A stretch of 64,000 nucleotides of DNA from Alphaproteobacteria bacterium (GCA_005884765.1 VAZV01000130.1:1-64000), one strand, 5' to 3'. Numbered from the stretch's first letter, positions 34,778-43,023 are shown. The notes: generated by a model not told the origin, from the letters alone. Made by a program: numbers and translations.

Positions 34778-34832
34778 TTAGCGACGGCGTAAGCGCCTTC
34801 TAAGTTCGAGCCACCGAATGCGCGTTCTTTTA

Positions 34833-34970
34833 CTACGGTCTCCCCGCGGCTGATCGGGCCTGTCCTGCTCTCCTGACTTGCTTGCGTAGTCGCTCCAATT
34901 CGCGTAACTGAGCAACCAGATTCAATCTTTCGTCGATGACGGCTGCAGCGCTCGGCTGAAAAGAACTCAC
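34833..34970 (-). CDS. small coiled-coil protein, paralogue A of a three-copy family
   Basis: A 45-residue protein from a GTG at 34970: VSSFQPSAAAVIDERLNLVA, then QLRELERLRKQVRRAGQARS. The helical Leu/Arg pattern NL..QL.EL..LR..VR.A matches two further genes at 35663-35950 and 37145-37327. Its upstream 24 bases match theirs too (TTAGTTATTTGGAGTTTCA). Function unknown; basic, probably a short helical hairpin. Confidence 0.6.
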   Translation of the reverse strand: MSSFQPSAAAVIDERLNLVAQLRELERLRKQVRRAGQARSAAGRP

Positions 34971-34994
34971 TGAAACTCCAAATAACTAAAATGG
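34971..34994 (-). promoter_or_regulatory. conserved leader of small-protein family, copy A
   Basis: TTAGTTATTTGGAGTTTCA immediately precedes the start codon and includes the ribosome site GGAG. The same leader occurs before paralogues B and C, so it is an element conserved with the gene rather than a chance ribosome site. Confidence 0.6.
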
Positions 34995-35081
34995 GAGCGG
35001 CGGGGGCACAACACTCTCAGTCAAGCTCACGCAAAATCGCACCCCCGAAAACCTCATTCAGGTTCCCGAGCTTACAATAAA

Positions 35082-35099
35082 GACCGCCCGAAGGCGGTC
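35082..35099 (-). terminator. intrinsic terminator, minus strand
   Basis: A perfect 7-bp stem GACCGCC/GGCGGTC with a 4-base loop. On the minus strand it is followed by TTTATT. It would end transcription arriving from the small gene at 35344-35514 before paralogue A. Confidence 0.6.
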
Positions 35100-35343
35100 A
35101 GTTCATGGGAAGGAAGCGCCCTGTCATGGCGGATAACAGCTGTAGCAACCCCCGGGCGGCGAGCGGCTGCGCTGACAGCGTCGATCGTCAAACAAGGCGG
35201 GTCAGTGTCGGGATTAATCACTAATCATTTCCCCTTCACTTTCTTGGCTGGCTTCCCGCCCGGGTCTTTCGACAGGATACGCAGCATCGTTGCTCGGACA
35301 GCACACAAAAAGGCTCACTCGCAGGACAACTCCGAGGCATGGC

Positions 35344-35514
35344 TTAAGTCCGACTTTCTCGGTATCGACGCACAGCTTCGTTGACCTTGTCGCGATCATA
35401 CCGATCTTCTGGAGAAAGGCCCATCACCGGGTAACGGACATCGCCATCGATCAGCAGCATGCTGTCGCGCGGCTTTTCCGCCCATTCCCACCACTGATCA
35501 AAGGCGTCTTTCAT
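35344..35514 (-). CDS. 56-aa hypothetical protein
   Basis: Begins MKDAFDQWWEWAEKPRDSML and ends VNEAVRRYRESRT. A ribosome-site AGGA lies about 9 bases upstream of the ATG. The pattern QWWEWAxKPxDS...L..EDR.DR.KVNEAV is one I associate with a small conserved Bradyrhizobium protein. Function unknown. Missed by size-limited gene calling. Confidence 0.65.
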   Translation of the reverse strand: MKDAFDQWWEWAEKPRDSMLLIDGDVRYPVMGLSPEDRYDRDKVNEAVRRYRESRT

Positions 35515-35662
35515 CGGACGATCCTAGAGGCCTTCGCCGGTTTAGCGCGCGGCGTCACGTCCGGGTCCGGCCTGTCCTCGTTGAGCGCTCGCATCACGCC
35601 GATCCTGCAAACATCGTCCGGCCGTCCGCCTCCGCAACCAAGATCAGCGCCTAGGTGAATTG

Positions 35663-35950
35663 CTACCGTGTTCCACCAGGTGAGCACCCCGTGGCACTTT
35701 CGACGTTGGGACAACTCGCTCCCAAGCGCGCATCATCACTCGGCCGGTCGGATGCCAACCCCGCTAACCGGCGAGGCCCGGCGCGTATTCGACGGGGACG
35801 CCGCGACCGGGCCAATCGTTGCGCTTGCCTGACCTGGTACCGCAATTTGTTCAATTCGTATAACTGAAGATCGAGATTGGCTGCGTCGCGAAAGAGGATC
35901 GAAAGACGCGCCTCGTCGGCGGTAATAAACCACTGCTGGGAGGGACTCAT
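35663..35950 (-). CDS. small coiled-coil protein, paralogue B of a three-copy family
   Basis: A 95-residue frame starting MSPSQQWFITADEARLSILF, then NLDLQLYELNKLRYQVRQAQ. Residues 1-58 align with paralogues A and C. The remaining 37 residues are Arg/Pro-rich and look like read-through of a lost stop. It is preceded by the same leader (TTAGTTAGTTGGGGTTTCA) as the other copies. The N-terminal MSxSQQ is identical with copy C. Confidence 0.6.
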   Translation of the reverse strand: MSPSQQWFITADEARLSILFRDAANLDLQLYELNKLRYQVRQAQRLARSRRPRRIRAGPRRLAGLASDRPSDDARLGASCPNVESATGCSPGGTR

Positions 35951-35976
35951 TTGAAACCCCAACTAACTAAAAATGG
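35951..35976 (-). promoter_or_regulatory. conserved leader of small-protein family, copy B
   Basis: TTAGTTAGTTGGGGTTTCA directly before the ATG, matching the leaders of copies A and C, with GGGG as the ribosome site. Confidence 0.6.
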
Positions 35977-36096
35977 ACGCCACAAATTAGGGAGCAAAGA
36001 GCTTTGACGTATGTCATCATGGTGAACAGAAGGTTCAAATTAGTCCACCATTGGCAGACCCGTAGAACTACGGCTTCCAGTTTTTCTGACAAAGCA

Positions 36097-36134
36097 AACG
36101 CCGCCGGAGCGGAATATGATCGCTCGGCGGCGTT
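36097..36134. terminator. strong stem-loop after small gene
   Basis: Outer stem AACGCCGCC/GGCGGCGTT (9 bp), inner stem GAGCG/CGCTC, loop of nine bases. On the minus strand it is followed by TTTGCTTTG, a poor T-run. It lies 60 bases beyond the stop of the minus-strand gene at 36194-36385 and probably terminates it. Confidence 0.55.
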
Positions 36135-36193
36135 GGTATTTCCGCCGGCGGCGTGACCTTGGACGCCGGTCGGATTTGAAGTCCTATGAGTCT

Positions 36194-36385
36194 TCAGGCG
36201 GGAGGGTCACTTGGACCGGCGCCGCGTCTCAAACGATCGACGGCGACGAGGACTGAGGGCCGTTCAAGCACCTCCACGAGCCTGTCGAGAAGTCTTTCGT
36301 TGTCGTGATGTTTTGGCTCAAGATATTCTTCAAGAATGCGCTGGGCTTCACTGATAGCTTGAACGGCGAGTTCTTGATCGCTCAT
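36194..36385 (-). CDS. 63-aa hypothetical acidic protein
   Basis: Start taken at MSDQELAVQAISEAQRILEE (36385); the frame is open to 36448. Predicted mostly helical (YLEPKHHDNERLLDRLVEVL). I recognise it as a conserved small protein of this genus without known function. An AT-rich TTTAATTTA segment at 36414-36425 lies just upstream. Confidence 0.65.
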   Translation of the reverse strand: MSDQELAVQAISEAQRILEEYLEPKHHDNERLLDRLVEVLERPSVLVAVDRLRRGAGPSDPPA

Positions 36386-36542
36386 TGCTTGGAACTCCAC
36401 GCAATTGAACCACCTATTTAATTTAGACCCGCTAAACTTGTTCCGCAACCGGAACCGGACCTAGAGGGGCCGGTGGGGTTGACGACAAAAATCCGAAATG
36501 ATGCACTGCAACCATTGCAGTCCGTCTATTTTGGAGTTTGCT

Positions 36543-36755
36543 ATGAATGACGTGGTTGAACGTATTTTGAATACCTACCAATCGATATGTCCTCTCGATG
36601 CCGGGCAAGCTGCGGACTCAAGGCAGAAAATCAGCCGATATATCGAAAGCCTGGCCTCTGCTGGCCAGCGCGATACCGAGCAGCTGACGATATACGGCTT
36701 GGCGTATTTGACAGAACTGCGCGAGGGGCACGATTCTCGGTTCACAGGGTGCTAA
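36543..36755 (+). CDS. 70-aa hypothetical protein
   Basis: Start at MNDVVERILNTYQSICPLDA (36543) with TTGGAG upstream; an earlier ATG at 36498 is less likely. Helical, with SRQKISRYIESLASAGQRDT and a C-terminal HDSRFTGC. A conserved small protein type in Bradyrhizobium as far as I know. Its leader (TATTTTGGAGTTT) loosely resembles that of the three-copy small-protein family nearby. Confidence 0.7.
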   Translation: MNDVVERILNTYQSICPLDAGQAADSRQKISRYIESLASAGQRDTEQLTIYGLAYLTELREGHDSRFTGC

Positions 36756-36803
36756 GCGTTAATCCCGGTATATTCGCGCGGCCCTGACTCACCAGCGACC
36801 TGC

Positions 36804-37055
36804 CTAGATTCGGCAAAGGGCCTTGGCGCAGGCCTCGGCCACGCACCGCCGCGTGGGCATCGGCGAAGGCGCGGGTGACGACGATTTCATAATGGGCGAC
36901 CGGACATCTCCGCCACGATGGCCGCAGGTAGTGCACACAAACAGCGGTTCAAGATCGGACGGTGATCGGCCCCGCCATTGGGCGCACCAAAGGCACCGCC
37001 AGACTCGGATTAGGACATGAGTGGTGCCCCATTTCCAGAAAGCGGCCCCAGGCAC
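36804..37055 (-). pseudogene. probable decayed zinc-ribbon gene
   Basis: The frame contains LWCAQ and later SDLEPLFVCTTCGHRGGDVR, the pattern of small rhizobial zinc-ribbon proteins (two CxxC knuckles). The first knuckle is damaged (LWCAQW where CAQC is expected) and the sequence natural to the C-terminus (VAHYEIVVTRAFADAH) is in another frame, so at least one frameshift has occurred. Confidence 0.45.
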
Positions 37056-37120
37056 CCCCGTAGACTAATTCGAAACGTCAGATCACTATGCCTAAGTTAA
37101 TTTTTGCCTTTTGTAGCGTT

Positions 37121-37144
37121 CATTTTGTTAGTTTAGGGTTTCAA
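37121..37144 (+). promoter_or_regulatory. conserved leader of small-protein family, copy C
   Basis: TTGTTAGTTTAGGGTTTCA lies directly before the ATG, matching the leaders of copies A and B although this copy is on the opposite strand. Confidence 0.55.
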
Positions 37145-37327
37145 ATGAGTAGTTCTCAGCAGCGCCTTACAGGTGCCAACGCGACCCGGCTTGCAGTCCT
37201 CATCAACGACGTAGCCAATCTCAATGTTCAGTTACGCTAATTGAACAGATTGCGCGACCGGGTTGCGAAAGCGCAACTATCGGCCCGGAGATCACGACGG
37301 AGATTCTCCGGGAAGCCCGAGCGGTAG
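37145..37327 (+). pseudogene. small coiled-coil protein, paralogue C, with nonsense mutation
   Basis: Reads MSSSQQRLTGANATRLAVLI, then NDVANLNVQLR and a TAA stop at 37238-37240, and continues in the same frame LNRLRDRVAKAQLSARRSRR to a TAG at 37325-37327. Copies A and B have Glu (GAA in A) at the stop position, so a single G-to-T change created the stop. Otherwise intact. Confidence 0.6.
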
Positions 37328-37582
37328 CGTTGAATGAAGCGATATTTGATGCCGTGCCACTTTCCCAGGATATCGACCGGGTAGTTGAACTGTCTCGCCC
37401 GGATAGTGGACAGGAAGCGGGGCTTCAGGAAGCCGTAAACCTCAACGCGATCATCATCAGCTTATCGCACCTCAACATAGTCGCCTTTGCGTCGCCGCTG
37501 CTGACACGGCGATCAGCGGTGCGCTTGGTGCTCAGTCGCGAACAGAAACGGCATCGGCCGGGGCCTCTCACCGCGGCCTGTT

Positions 37583-37747
37583 TCAATGCAACAGCCACCA
37601 AAGAAGCACCCCCAGCATAGCCCACAGCCCGAGGCTCAACACGATGGCCAAGATCCACGGCTTGGGCGACGAGAAGCGAATAACCTTCCCGTGGTCGATG
37701 CTATCAACCTTTAGACGTCGCGGCCGATGGGACGATATGTGGACCAT
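37583..37747 (-). CDS. small C-terminally anchored membrane protein
   Basis: A 54-residue protein if the ATG at 37747 is used (the frame runs to 37864). The C-terminal half is one membrane helix, FSSPKPWILAIVLSLGLWAM then LGVLLWWLLH, preceded by a basic segment. The tail pattern PWILAIVLSL.LWA is familiar from small rhizobial proteins. Function unknown. Confidence 0.5.
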   Translation of the reverse strand: MVHISSHRPRRLKVDSIDHGKVIRFSSPKPWILAIVLSLGLWAMLGVLLWWLLH

Positions 37748-37853
37748 TCGAAACAGGCCACTTTGAATCGGGCGATGGTTGCACCGACCGCCGGGAATTT
37801 CGTCGCGTTGAACACGCAAGAGCGGCAGACCAATTACCCCAGCACACGCCGCA

Positions 37854-37893
37854 TAATTAATCAAATTAAATATTTAAATTCAGCATTAAGTTA
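37854..37893. promoter_or_regulatory. TTTAAT-rich island
   Basis: A run containing ATAATTAATCAAATTAAATA and TTTAAATTCAGCATTAAG, between two convergent or tandem minus-strand genes. Same base pattern as at other accessory promoters in the window. Confidence 0.4.
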
Positions 37894-37901
37894 GCTGGTC
37901 G

Positions 37902-38165
37902 TCAGTCCTCGACCTCCGACGGAAGCAATTCGATCGTCTGTCCGGCCTCGGCGTGCGACAGCTTGGCCTGCAGGAAGGGAGCGAGCCTTTGAATGATTCG
38001 ATGCCTCTCGAGGTAAATTTCGCGTCCGATGGCATCGCTATAGAGCCGAATGGCATGAACCGTGTCACGGGGCACCTTGCAGCTCACCGGGCCAAAATCA
38101 GTCGTGGCCTCGACGTGAAGCGCCTGACCGTCCCAATCGATCTCGCGTGAGAATTCCGTGGCCAT
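37902..38165 (-). CDS. DUF1488 family protein
   Basis: An 87-residue protein. The N-terminal block REIDWDGQALHVEATTDFGP followed by VSCKVPRDTV matches DUF1488, a small family of predicted beta-strand proteins in proteobacteria. C-terminus helical (YLERHRIIQRLAPFLQAKLS). No known function. The upstream 70 bases are an AT-rich island. Confidence 0.75.
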   Translation of the reverse strand: MATEFSREIDWDGQALHVEATTDFGPVSCKVPRDTVHAIRLYSDAIGREIYLERHRIIQRLAPFLQAKLSHAEAGQTIELLPSEVED

Positions 38166-38606
38166 CGCTCAACCCTGCGGTCTGAATGACCTACAATTAA
38201 ATATAGCATCGAATTAAATTGTAAAATACAATTAAATGCAAACAAACCATTGTAATAAATCGAAACAAAGCGACTGTGGGTTAATAGATGGCCGGGTCGG
38301 TCACGTACGCCCTTGAATTTGCTGGCAATATATACGACAGGCCACGATTCAACTACGCGGCTGCTGGGCGCCTACAAATCTCATATCGATTGAATATGAT
38401 GAACGCGCTTCTCGTTGTCCTAGGCGCGTCGTCCGGACCTAGCGGCCGGGCTCGAAGCTGAGAATCTCGACCGTCGCGCCTGAGGCTCGACGCGCTAACC
38501 TGAGCAAGTTTGCCCACATCGGGAGTATTATCGAAGTCTGGATTCGGCTCGTCCATCCTCAGTAACTGCCCGAAATCTAGGCCCTCTCTTATCGTTATCG
38601 GCACTT
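38166..38606. other. AT-rich gap with TTTAAT-type island, no clear gene
   Basis: 38193-38238 is a strong AT island with three AATTAAAT copies. The rest (to 38606) has an open minus-strand frame including IREGLDFGQLLRMDEPNPDF, which could be a gene fragment downstream of the NRPS-like operon, but there is no good start or family match. Confidence 0.4.
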
Positions 38607-39947
38607 TCAGGATACATCGTGATCGGCAACGACGCCGCAGCTTCCGTCGTTTAGGAAAAACCAACCCCTGCCTGCGACTTCCCTCCATCGACTATTACCT
38701 GCCTCAGAACGACGCAAGCTGACTACACCAAAACGCCAAGCACTCTTGTCTCCATCATATGGCTGGTCGGAGAGGAGGTCCTGATATCGGGGTACCGGCC
38801 AAGTGTGGTCCAACACATCCCATTCCCCTAGCTTCCCTCCCAGCCAAAAATCAAAGTGATCCTTGATTCGCGTTCCTGGCGGGTTTGGAAACAAGGAATT
38901 TATGTGGGCTATTCCGTCCTGATCCAGCCGTGTTGGAAGGGCCTCCACGACCCGTCTCAGAAGCTGAGTGCCATCAATGCCGCCACTCCAAAAATTGTCG
39001 CCCGCGTTGGCAGCAGTGTCGGGTGCATAAGGAACATTGGCGATCAATAGATCGCATGTCCCATGGATAGAATCGAGCAGATCGCTAAGGACAAAATCAA
39101 TGTTGCTCTTCTCGTTCAATGCAGCATTGAAGTTGGAAAATGCAATGGCACGAGGGCTGATGTCCGCACCGACCACTCTGGAGGAGTGATCGCTTGCAAG
39201 TATAGCGTGCACCCCCGAGCCTGTCCCAAGATCGATGGCGCGTCTACGACGGATTCTGCTGACAAAGCCTCCGAGAATGAAGCTCTCTCCCCACAGCCAC
39301 ATGACCTGATTAATTGCAGTGTTCTTCTCCGCCTGATCCGTAACGATGTACTTCCCGAAACATGGAAATACGCACAAGCTCGCCGTCAAGAGATCCCCGT
39401 TTTTTTCCACCAATCTCATTTCAAGCGCCGCATCCACGAACGCGGATGAAATCTGGTTCGCTATGAGGTCTGCGCTCACCGGATGCCCATCGATAAACAG
39501 CGTAATCAGGTTGTCTATTGGATCGTTCGGCCGAGCAATCCAATTAGATCTCATTTTTTGCCAGAAATTCACTCCCAGACGCGGGAATACCCCAAGGCGC
39601 GCTGCGCAACTTGCGAGGTCGTAGCCGCAACGCCGCAGCTCCTCGACGAAATCGGCCATTCGGTCATGCCTGTCCAGGATGACCGGCAACGGAACTCGGC
39701 GGGAAACTGTCGATAGGAGCGTTGTTGCCGGTCCTTCAGGCGTGGCCGAAATCGTTGCGCCTGGGCCGTTGTTCGACTGACCTTGCCGCAACAAAGTCAG
39801 GAGCTCGTCCTTTCGGCTTGCCAACGCTGCCCGCATCTCAGCATCAAGCGCGCCCGCTGGAGCACTGCACTTGAGCTGATCGTGTTCGACCCAGAGCTTG
39901 ATATCCCGTTGGCGGAGGACCGACAGAAGCGCACCAGTTTCCGTCAT
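38607..39947 (-). CDS. TubC-type docking domain fused to SAM methyltransferase
   Basis: 446 residues. Residues 1-57 form a TubC N-terminal docking domain (GALLSVLRQRDIKLWVEHDQ, then GALDAEMRAALASRKDELL), a module that receives the tail of an upstream NRPS protein. Residues about 85-446 are a class I methyltransferase with motif I AIDLGTGSGVHAIL (DLGTGSG at 239-245), ADISPRAIAFSNFN and LLIANVPYAPD, the last resembling the (N/D)PPY motif of N-methyltransferases (here NVPY). Its start overlaps the A-T gene stop by 4 bp. Probably methylates the aminoacyl-S-PCP product of that protein. Confidence 0.83.
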   Translation of the reverse strand: MTETGALLSVLRQRDIKLWVEHDQLKCSAPAGALDAEMRAALASRKDELLTLLRQGQSNNGPGATISATPEGPATTLLSTVSRRVPLPVILDRHDRMADFVEELRRCGYDLASCAARLGVFPRLGVNFWQKMRSNWIARPNDPIDNLITLFIDGHPVSADLIANQISSAFVDAALEMRLVEKNGDLLTASLCVFPCFGKYIVTDQAEKNTAINQVMWLWGESFILGGFVSRIRRRRAIDLGTGSGVHAILASDHSSRVVGADISPRAIAFSNFNAALNEKSNIDFVLSDLLDSIHGTCDLLIANVPYAPDTAANAGDNFWSGGIDGTQLLRRVVEALPTRLDQDGIAHINSLFPNPPGTRIKDHFDFWLGGKLGEWDVLDHTWPVPRYQDLLSDQPYDGDKSAWRFGVVSLRRSEAGNSRWREVAGRGWFFLNDGSCGVVADHDVS

Positions 39948-41875
39948 AGGCTGAACTCCTCACGTTGACCCGACCCGGCTTGCGCGTTCGAGGCGCTGCT
40001 CGTCAACACGAGCACGTCGATAATTTCTGAAACGCCAGCAACCGTCGGCCGTTCGAACAGACTCGCGAGACTGAGGTCGACACCGAAAATCGCACGAAGT
40101 TTTGCGACCAATGCAGTGGCGGTCAGTGAATCTGCCCCGAGATCAAAGAAGTCATCGTGGATACCGATTCCATCGAGCTTTAGAAGCTCGCTCCAGATCG
40201 CCGCAACGGCTTCTTCGCTCTTGTTCCTGGCAGCTCCGCCTTTTCCTGCTCCTGAGCTTGCGCTCGATGGAACAGGGAGGGCCTTGCGGTCTATTTTCCC
40301 GTTCGGTGTGAGCGGAAGCGCATCGAGGTATATGATTTGGACGGGGACCATGTATTCGGGTAGTCTTCCCCTCAAGTACCCTCGAAGTTCATCGGTGCCT
40401 GGCGTCTCACGGTCATATGGGACCACGTATGCCGCAAGGACCCTTTTTCCAGGCTCATCCTCGTGCGCAACAACGGTGCAGGATTGAACATTGGGATGGG
40501 CCGCGAGGCTTGCTTCAATCTCACCGAGTTCGACCCGATAGCCGCGGATCTTGACCTGGTCGTCGGCGCGCCCAAGGTATTCAAGCGTGCCGTCCGTGCG
40601 GTACCGGGCCAAGTCTCCGGTCTTGTATATGTGCGACCCGGGGACACCACTAAACGGATCCGCCAGGAACCGTTCTGCGGTCAACTCGGGCCTATTTAAA
40701 TAGCCGCGAGCTACGCCTGCTCCGCCAATATATAGTTCGCCGATTACGCCAGGCGGAACTGGCTCTAAGCTCGCGTCAAGGACATACAACTGTGTGTTTG
40801 CGATCGGCCGGCCTATAGGCACAGAACCAGTATGAGGATCCCCAGGCTGCACCTCGTAGACACAGCAGCCGACGACCGTTTCGGTTGGACCATACTCGTT
40901 AATCAGCCTCGTCTCTGGGGCGGCCTCCCGCCAAAGATGGAGACTTTCGGCCAGCAGATTTTCACCTCCGATCACGAATGTTCGAGACATACCCGCCGCC
41001 TCGCCCTTGCTAATCTGATGGCCAAGCAGTTCCAAGTGAGCCGGCGTGATCTTGATGAGACCGCGGTCACCCGATCTACGCAGAGCCGCCAACAGATTCT
41101 GTGCAGCGATGTCCTCGGGCAGCAACTCCACGCTTCCACCCGCCAGGAGCGGTGCGTAGAGGCTCGTGACCGTGAGGTCGAAGGAAATAGAGCTGTGAAC
41201 GGGAACCGAAAGCCGCGGCCCCAAAGCATAGGCTTTGATTGCCCACCATAAGTAGTTAACCAAGCCTCGGTGAAGGATCATTGCCCCTTTGGGGGTACCG
41301 GTCGATCCAGAGGTGTACATTACGTAAGCAAGGTTCGACGGGCTTGCGATCGGTGCAAGGTTGTCATGCGGCTCCCGAACTAGCATTGGCCAGTCGGAAT
41401 CCAAGTAGATGACTTTGCTGGTAGTCGACGCAAATAGTCGACGATGCTTCTCTTCCGTCAACAGGATGGCTGTGTCCGCGTCGCCGACCATGAACGACAG
41501 CCGCTCAAGCGGGTAAGTTGGATCCAACGGCACGTAGGCCCCTCCTGCCTTCCACACCGCCAGCAATGCGACTACCATTTGCGGCGAACGATCGAAGCAG
41601 ACCCCCACAAGCACATCGGGCCCAACACCACTCCGACGAAGGTGATGTGCCATTCTATTGGCGCGCTCGTTCAGTTGTTGGTAGCTGAACTGCTGCGCCC
41701 CGAACTCGAGGGCCACGGCCGCAGGGTCGCGGGCGACTTGCTGCTCGAACAACTCGTGCGCACAAACCTGTGGGAAATCAGCACGCGTGTTGTTCCACTT
41801 GTGATGAAGCTGGTCCGATTCGCCCGCTGCAACTGCTGGCCGGCCGTGCGCGCGGGCCTCGCTAAGTGTCGTCAT
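39944..41875 (-). CDS. free-standing NRPS adenylation-thiolation protein, predicted Asn-specific
   Basis: 643 residues. A domain at about 40-535: A3 YTSGSTGTPKG (187-197), A5 NEYGPTE (326-332), A7 YKTGDLARY, A8 GRADDQVKIRGYRVELGEIE, A10 PNGKIDRKAL. T domain at about 550-620, carrier Ser583 in DLGADSLTA. There is no condensation or thioesterase domain. Reading the ten pocket positions by motif gives D-L-T-K-V-G-E-V-G-K, which matches published asparagine codes (DLTK-x-GEVGK); Asp would have His in place of Glu327. The C-terminus ends GQREEFSL, a plausible ligand for the TubC domain of the next protein. The start overlaps the dehydrogenase stop by 4 bp. Confidence 0.92.
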   Translation of the reverse strand: MTTLSEARAHGRPAVAAGESDQLHHKWNNTRADFPQVCAHELFEQQVARDPAAVALEFGAQQFSYQQLNERANRMAHHLRRSGVGPDVLVGVCFDRSPQMVVALLAVWKAGGAYVPLDPTYPLERLSFMVGDADTAILLTEEKHRRLFASTTSKVIYLDSDWPMLVREPHDNLAPIASPSNLAYVMYTSGSTGTPKGAMILHRGLVNYLWWAIKAYALGPRLSVPVHSSISFDLTVTSLYAPLLAGGSVELLPEDIAAQNLLAALRRSGDRGLIKITPAHLELLGHQISKGEAAGMSRTFVIGGENLLAESLHLWREAAPETRLINEYGPTETVVGCCVYEVQPGDPHTGSVPIGRPIANTQLYVLDASLEPVPPGVIGELYIGGAGVARGYLNRPELTAERFLADPFSGVPGSHIYKTGDLARYRTDGTLEYLGRADDQVKIRGYRVELGEIEASLAAHPNVQSCTVVAHEDEPGKRVLAAYVVPYDRETPGTDELRGYLRGRLPEYMVPVQIIYLDALPLTPNGKIDRKALPVPSSASSGAGKGGAARNKSEEAVAAIWSELLKLDGIGIHDDFFDLGADSLTATALVAKLRAIFGVDLSLASLFERPTVAGVSEIIDVLVLTSSASNAQAGSGQREEFSL

Positions 41876-43023
41876 AGAGAGCTCCCTATAATTTCCTTCA
41901 TGATCTCATTCGAGCCTGCGTAGATTTTTTGCACACGGCTATCGACCCACATACGTGCAATCGGATATTCCTGCATGTACCCATAGCCGCCGTGCAATTG
42001 CACACACTCATCAATAATTCGACACTGGCAATCAGTAAGCCAGTACTTTGCCATCGCAGCAGTGACCGAGTCGAGCCGGCCTGCGATGAACTGCTGAATG
42101 CAGTTATCGACGAAAATTCGTCCGACCTGAGCATCGGTCTTGCACTCGGCAAGCTTGAACCGAGTGTTCTGCAAATCGATCAGCGGCTTCCCAAACGCTT
42201 TCCGCTCCTTCACGTAGCGTGTTGTGAGATCCACCGCGCTCTCTGCCGCCGCGACCGCGCTCACGGCAATAGACAGTCGCTCGTAGGAGAGCTGGTCCAT
42301 CATCTGGAACAGCCCTCGGCCCTCGCCGGGACCGAGCAAGTTTCCAATAGGCACGCGCAATTCGTCGAAGAACAGCTCGCATGTATCCTGAGCACGCCGG
42401 CCGACCTTGTGAAGCGCACGTCCAACCCGATAACCGGCTAAGTCGTTGACTTCGAGCACCAGCAACGAGAGCGCCCTCGGACTCGCTGCCGCACCGCCGG
42501 TCCGAACAGCAAGGCAGACGAGGTTCGCATATGAGCCATTCGTGATGAACGTCTTGGAGCCGTTGACTACGTACTGATCTCCTTCCCTTCGGGCGGCAGT
42601 CTTGATTGCCTGGACGTCAGAACCGGCATCAGGCTCCGTCATACCAATCGCGCCGATGAGTTCGCCGGAGGCCATGCGCGGCAGCCAACGGCGCTTCTGC
42701 TCTTCGCTTCCATAGGCAAGGATGTAATGCGCAACGATACTCTGAATGCCGAAGCCGGAATGAACACCCGCGCGAGCGAGTTCTTCTATGACAACCGCCT
42801 CGTGGGCGAACGTACCGCCGCCCCCGCCATAATCCTCGGGCACGTCCGGGAGCAACAAGCCGACTCGACCCGCCTTGCTCCACGCCTCGGGGTCGGGACG
42901 ACCATGCTCATCCCATCTCGCCTGATGTGAGACAAATTCCCTTGCGATGAACTCGCGAGCCACCTTCCGGAAGGCCCGCGTCTCATCGGTCGTCCAAGGC
43001 GGCTCGCGGTTAATCAATCTCAT
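41872..43023 (-). CDS. acyl-CoA dehydrogenase acting in the NRPS-like operon
   Basis: A 383-residue flavoprotein starting MRLINREPPWTTDETRAFRK at 43023 with a GAAGGGGAA ribosome site. Family blocks: IGMTEPDAGSDVQAIKTAA, NGSKTFITNGSYAN, ELFFDELRVPIGNLLG, FGKPLIDLQNTRFKLAE and QLHGGYGYMQEYPIARMWVD. The position often holding the catalytic Glu (YEG) reads IYAGSNE; a Glu in LSYERL could be the base, as in isovaleryl/long-chain types. In context it may oxidise an aminoacyl-S-PCP, as PltE does for prolyl-PCP. First full gene of the three-gene ATGA-coupled operon. Confidence 0.9.
   Translation of the reverse strand: MRLINREPPWTTDETRAFRKVAREFIAREFVSHQARWDEHGRPDPEAWSKAGRVGLLLPDVPEDYGGGGGTFAHEAVVIEELARAGVHSGFGIQSIVAHYILAYGSEEQKRRWLPRMASGELIGAIGMTEPDAGSDVQAIKTAARREGDQYVVNGSKTFITNGSYANLVCLAVRTGGAAASPRALSLLVLEVNDLAGYRVGRALHKVGRRAQDTCELFFDELRVPIGNLLGPGEGRGLFQMMDQLSYERLSIAVSAVAAAESAVDLTTRYVKERKAFGKPLIDLQNTRFKLAECKTDAQVGRIFVDNCIQQFIAGRLDSVTAAMAKYWLTDCQCRIIDECVQLHGGYGYMQEYPIARMWVDSRVQKIYAGSNEIMKEIIGSSL

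Noticed and set aside
21416..38165. Integrated phage or conjugative element
   Set aside because: No integrase, phage structural, relaxase or type IV secretion genes are visible; the accessory content is small genes and IS debris.
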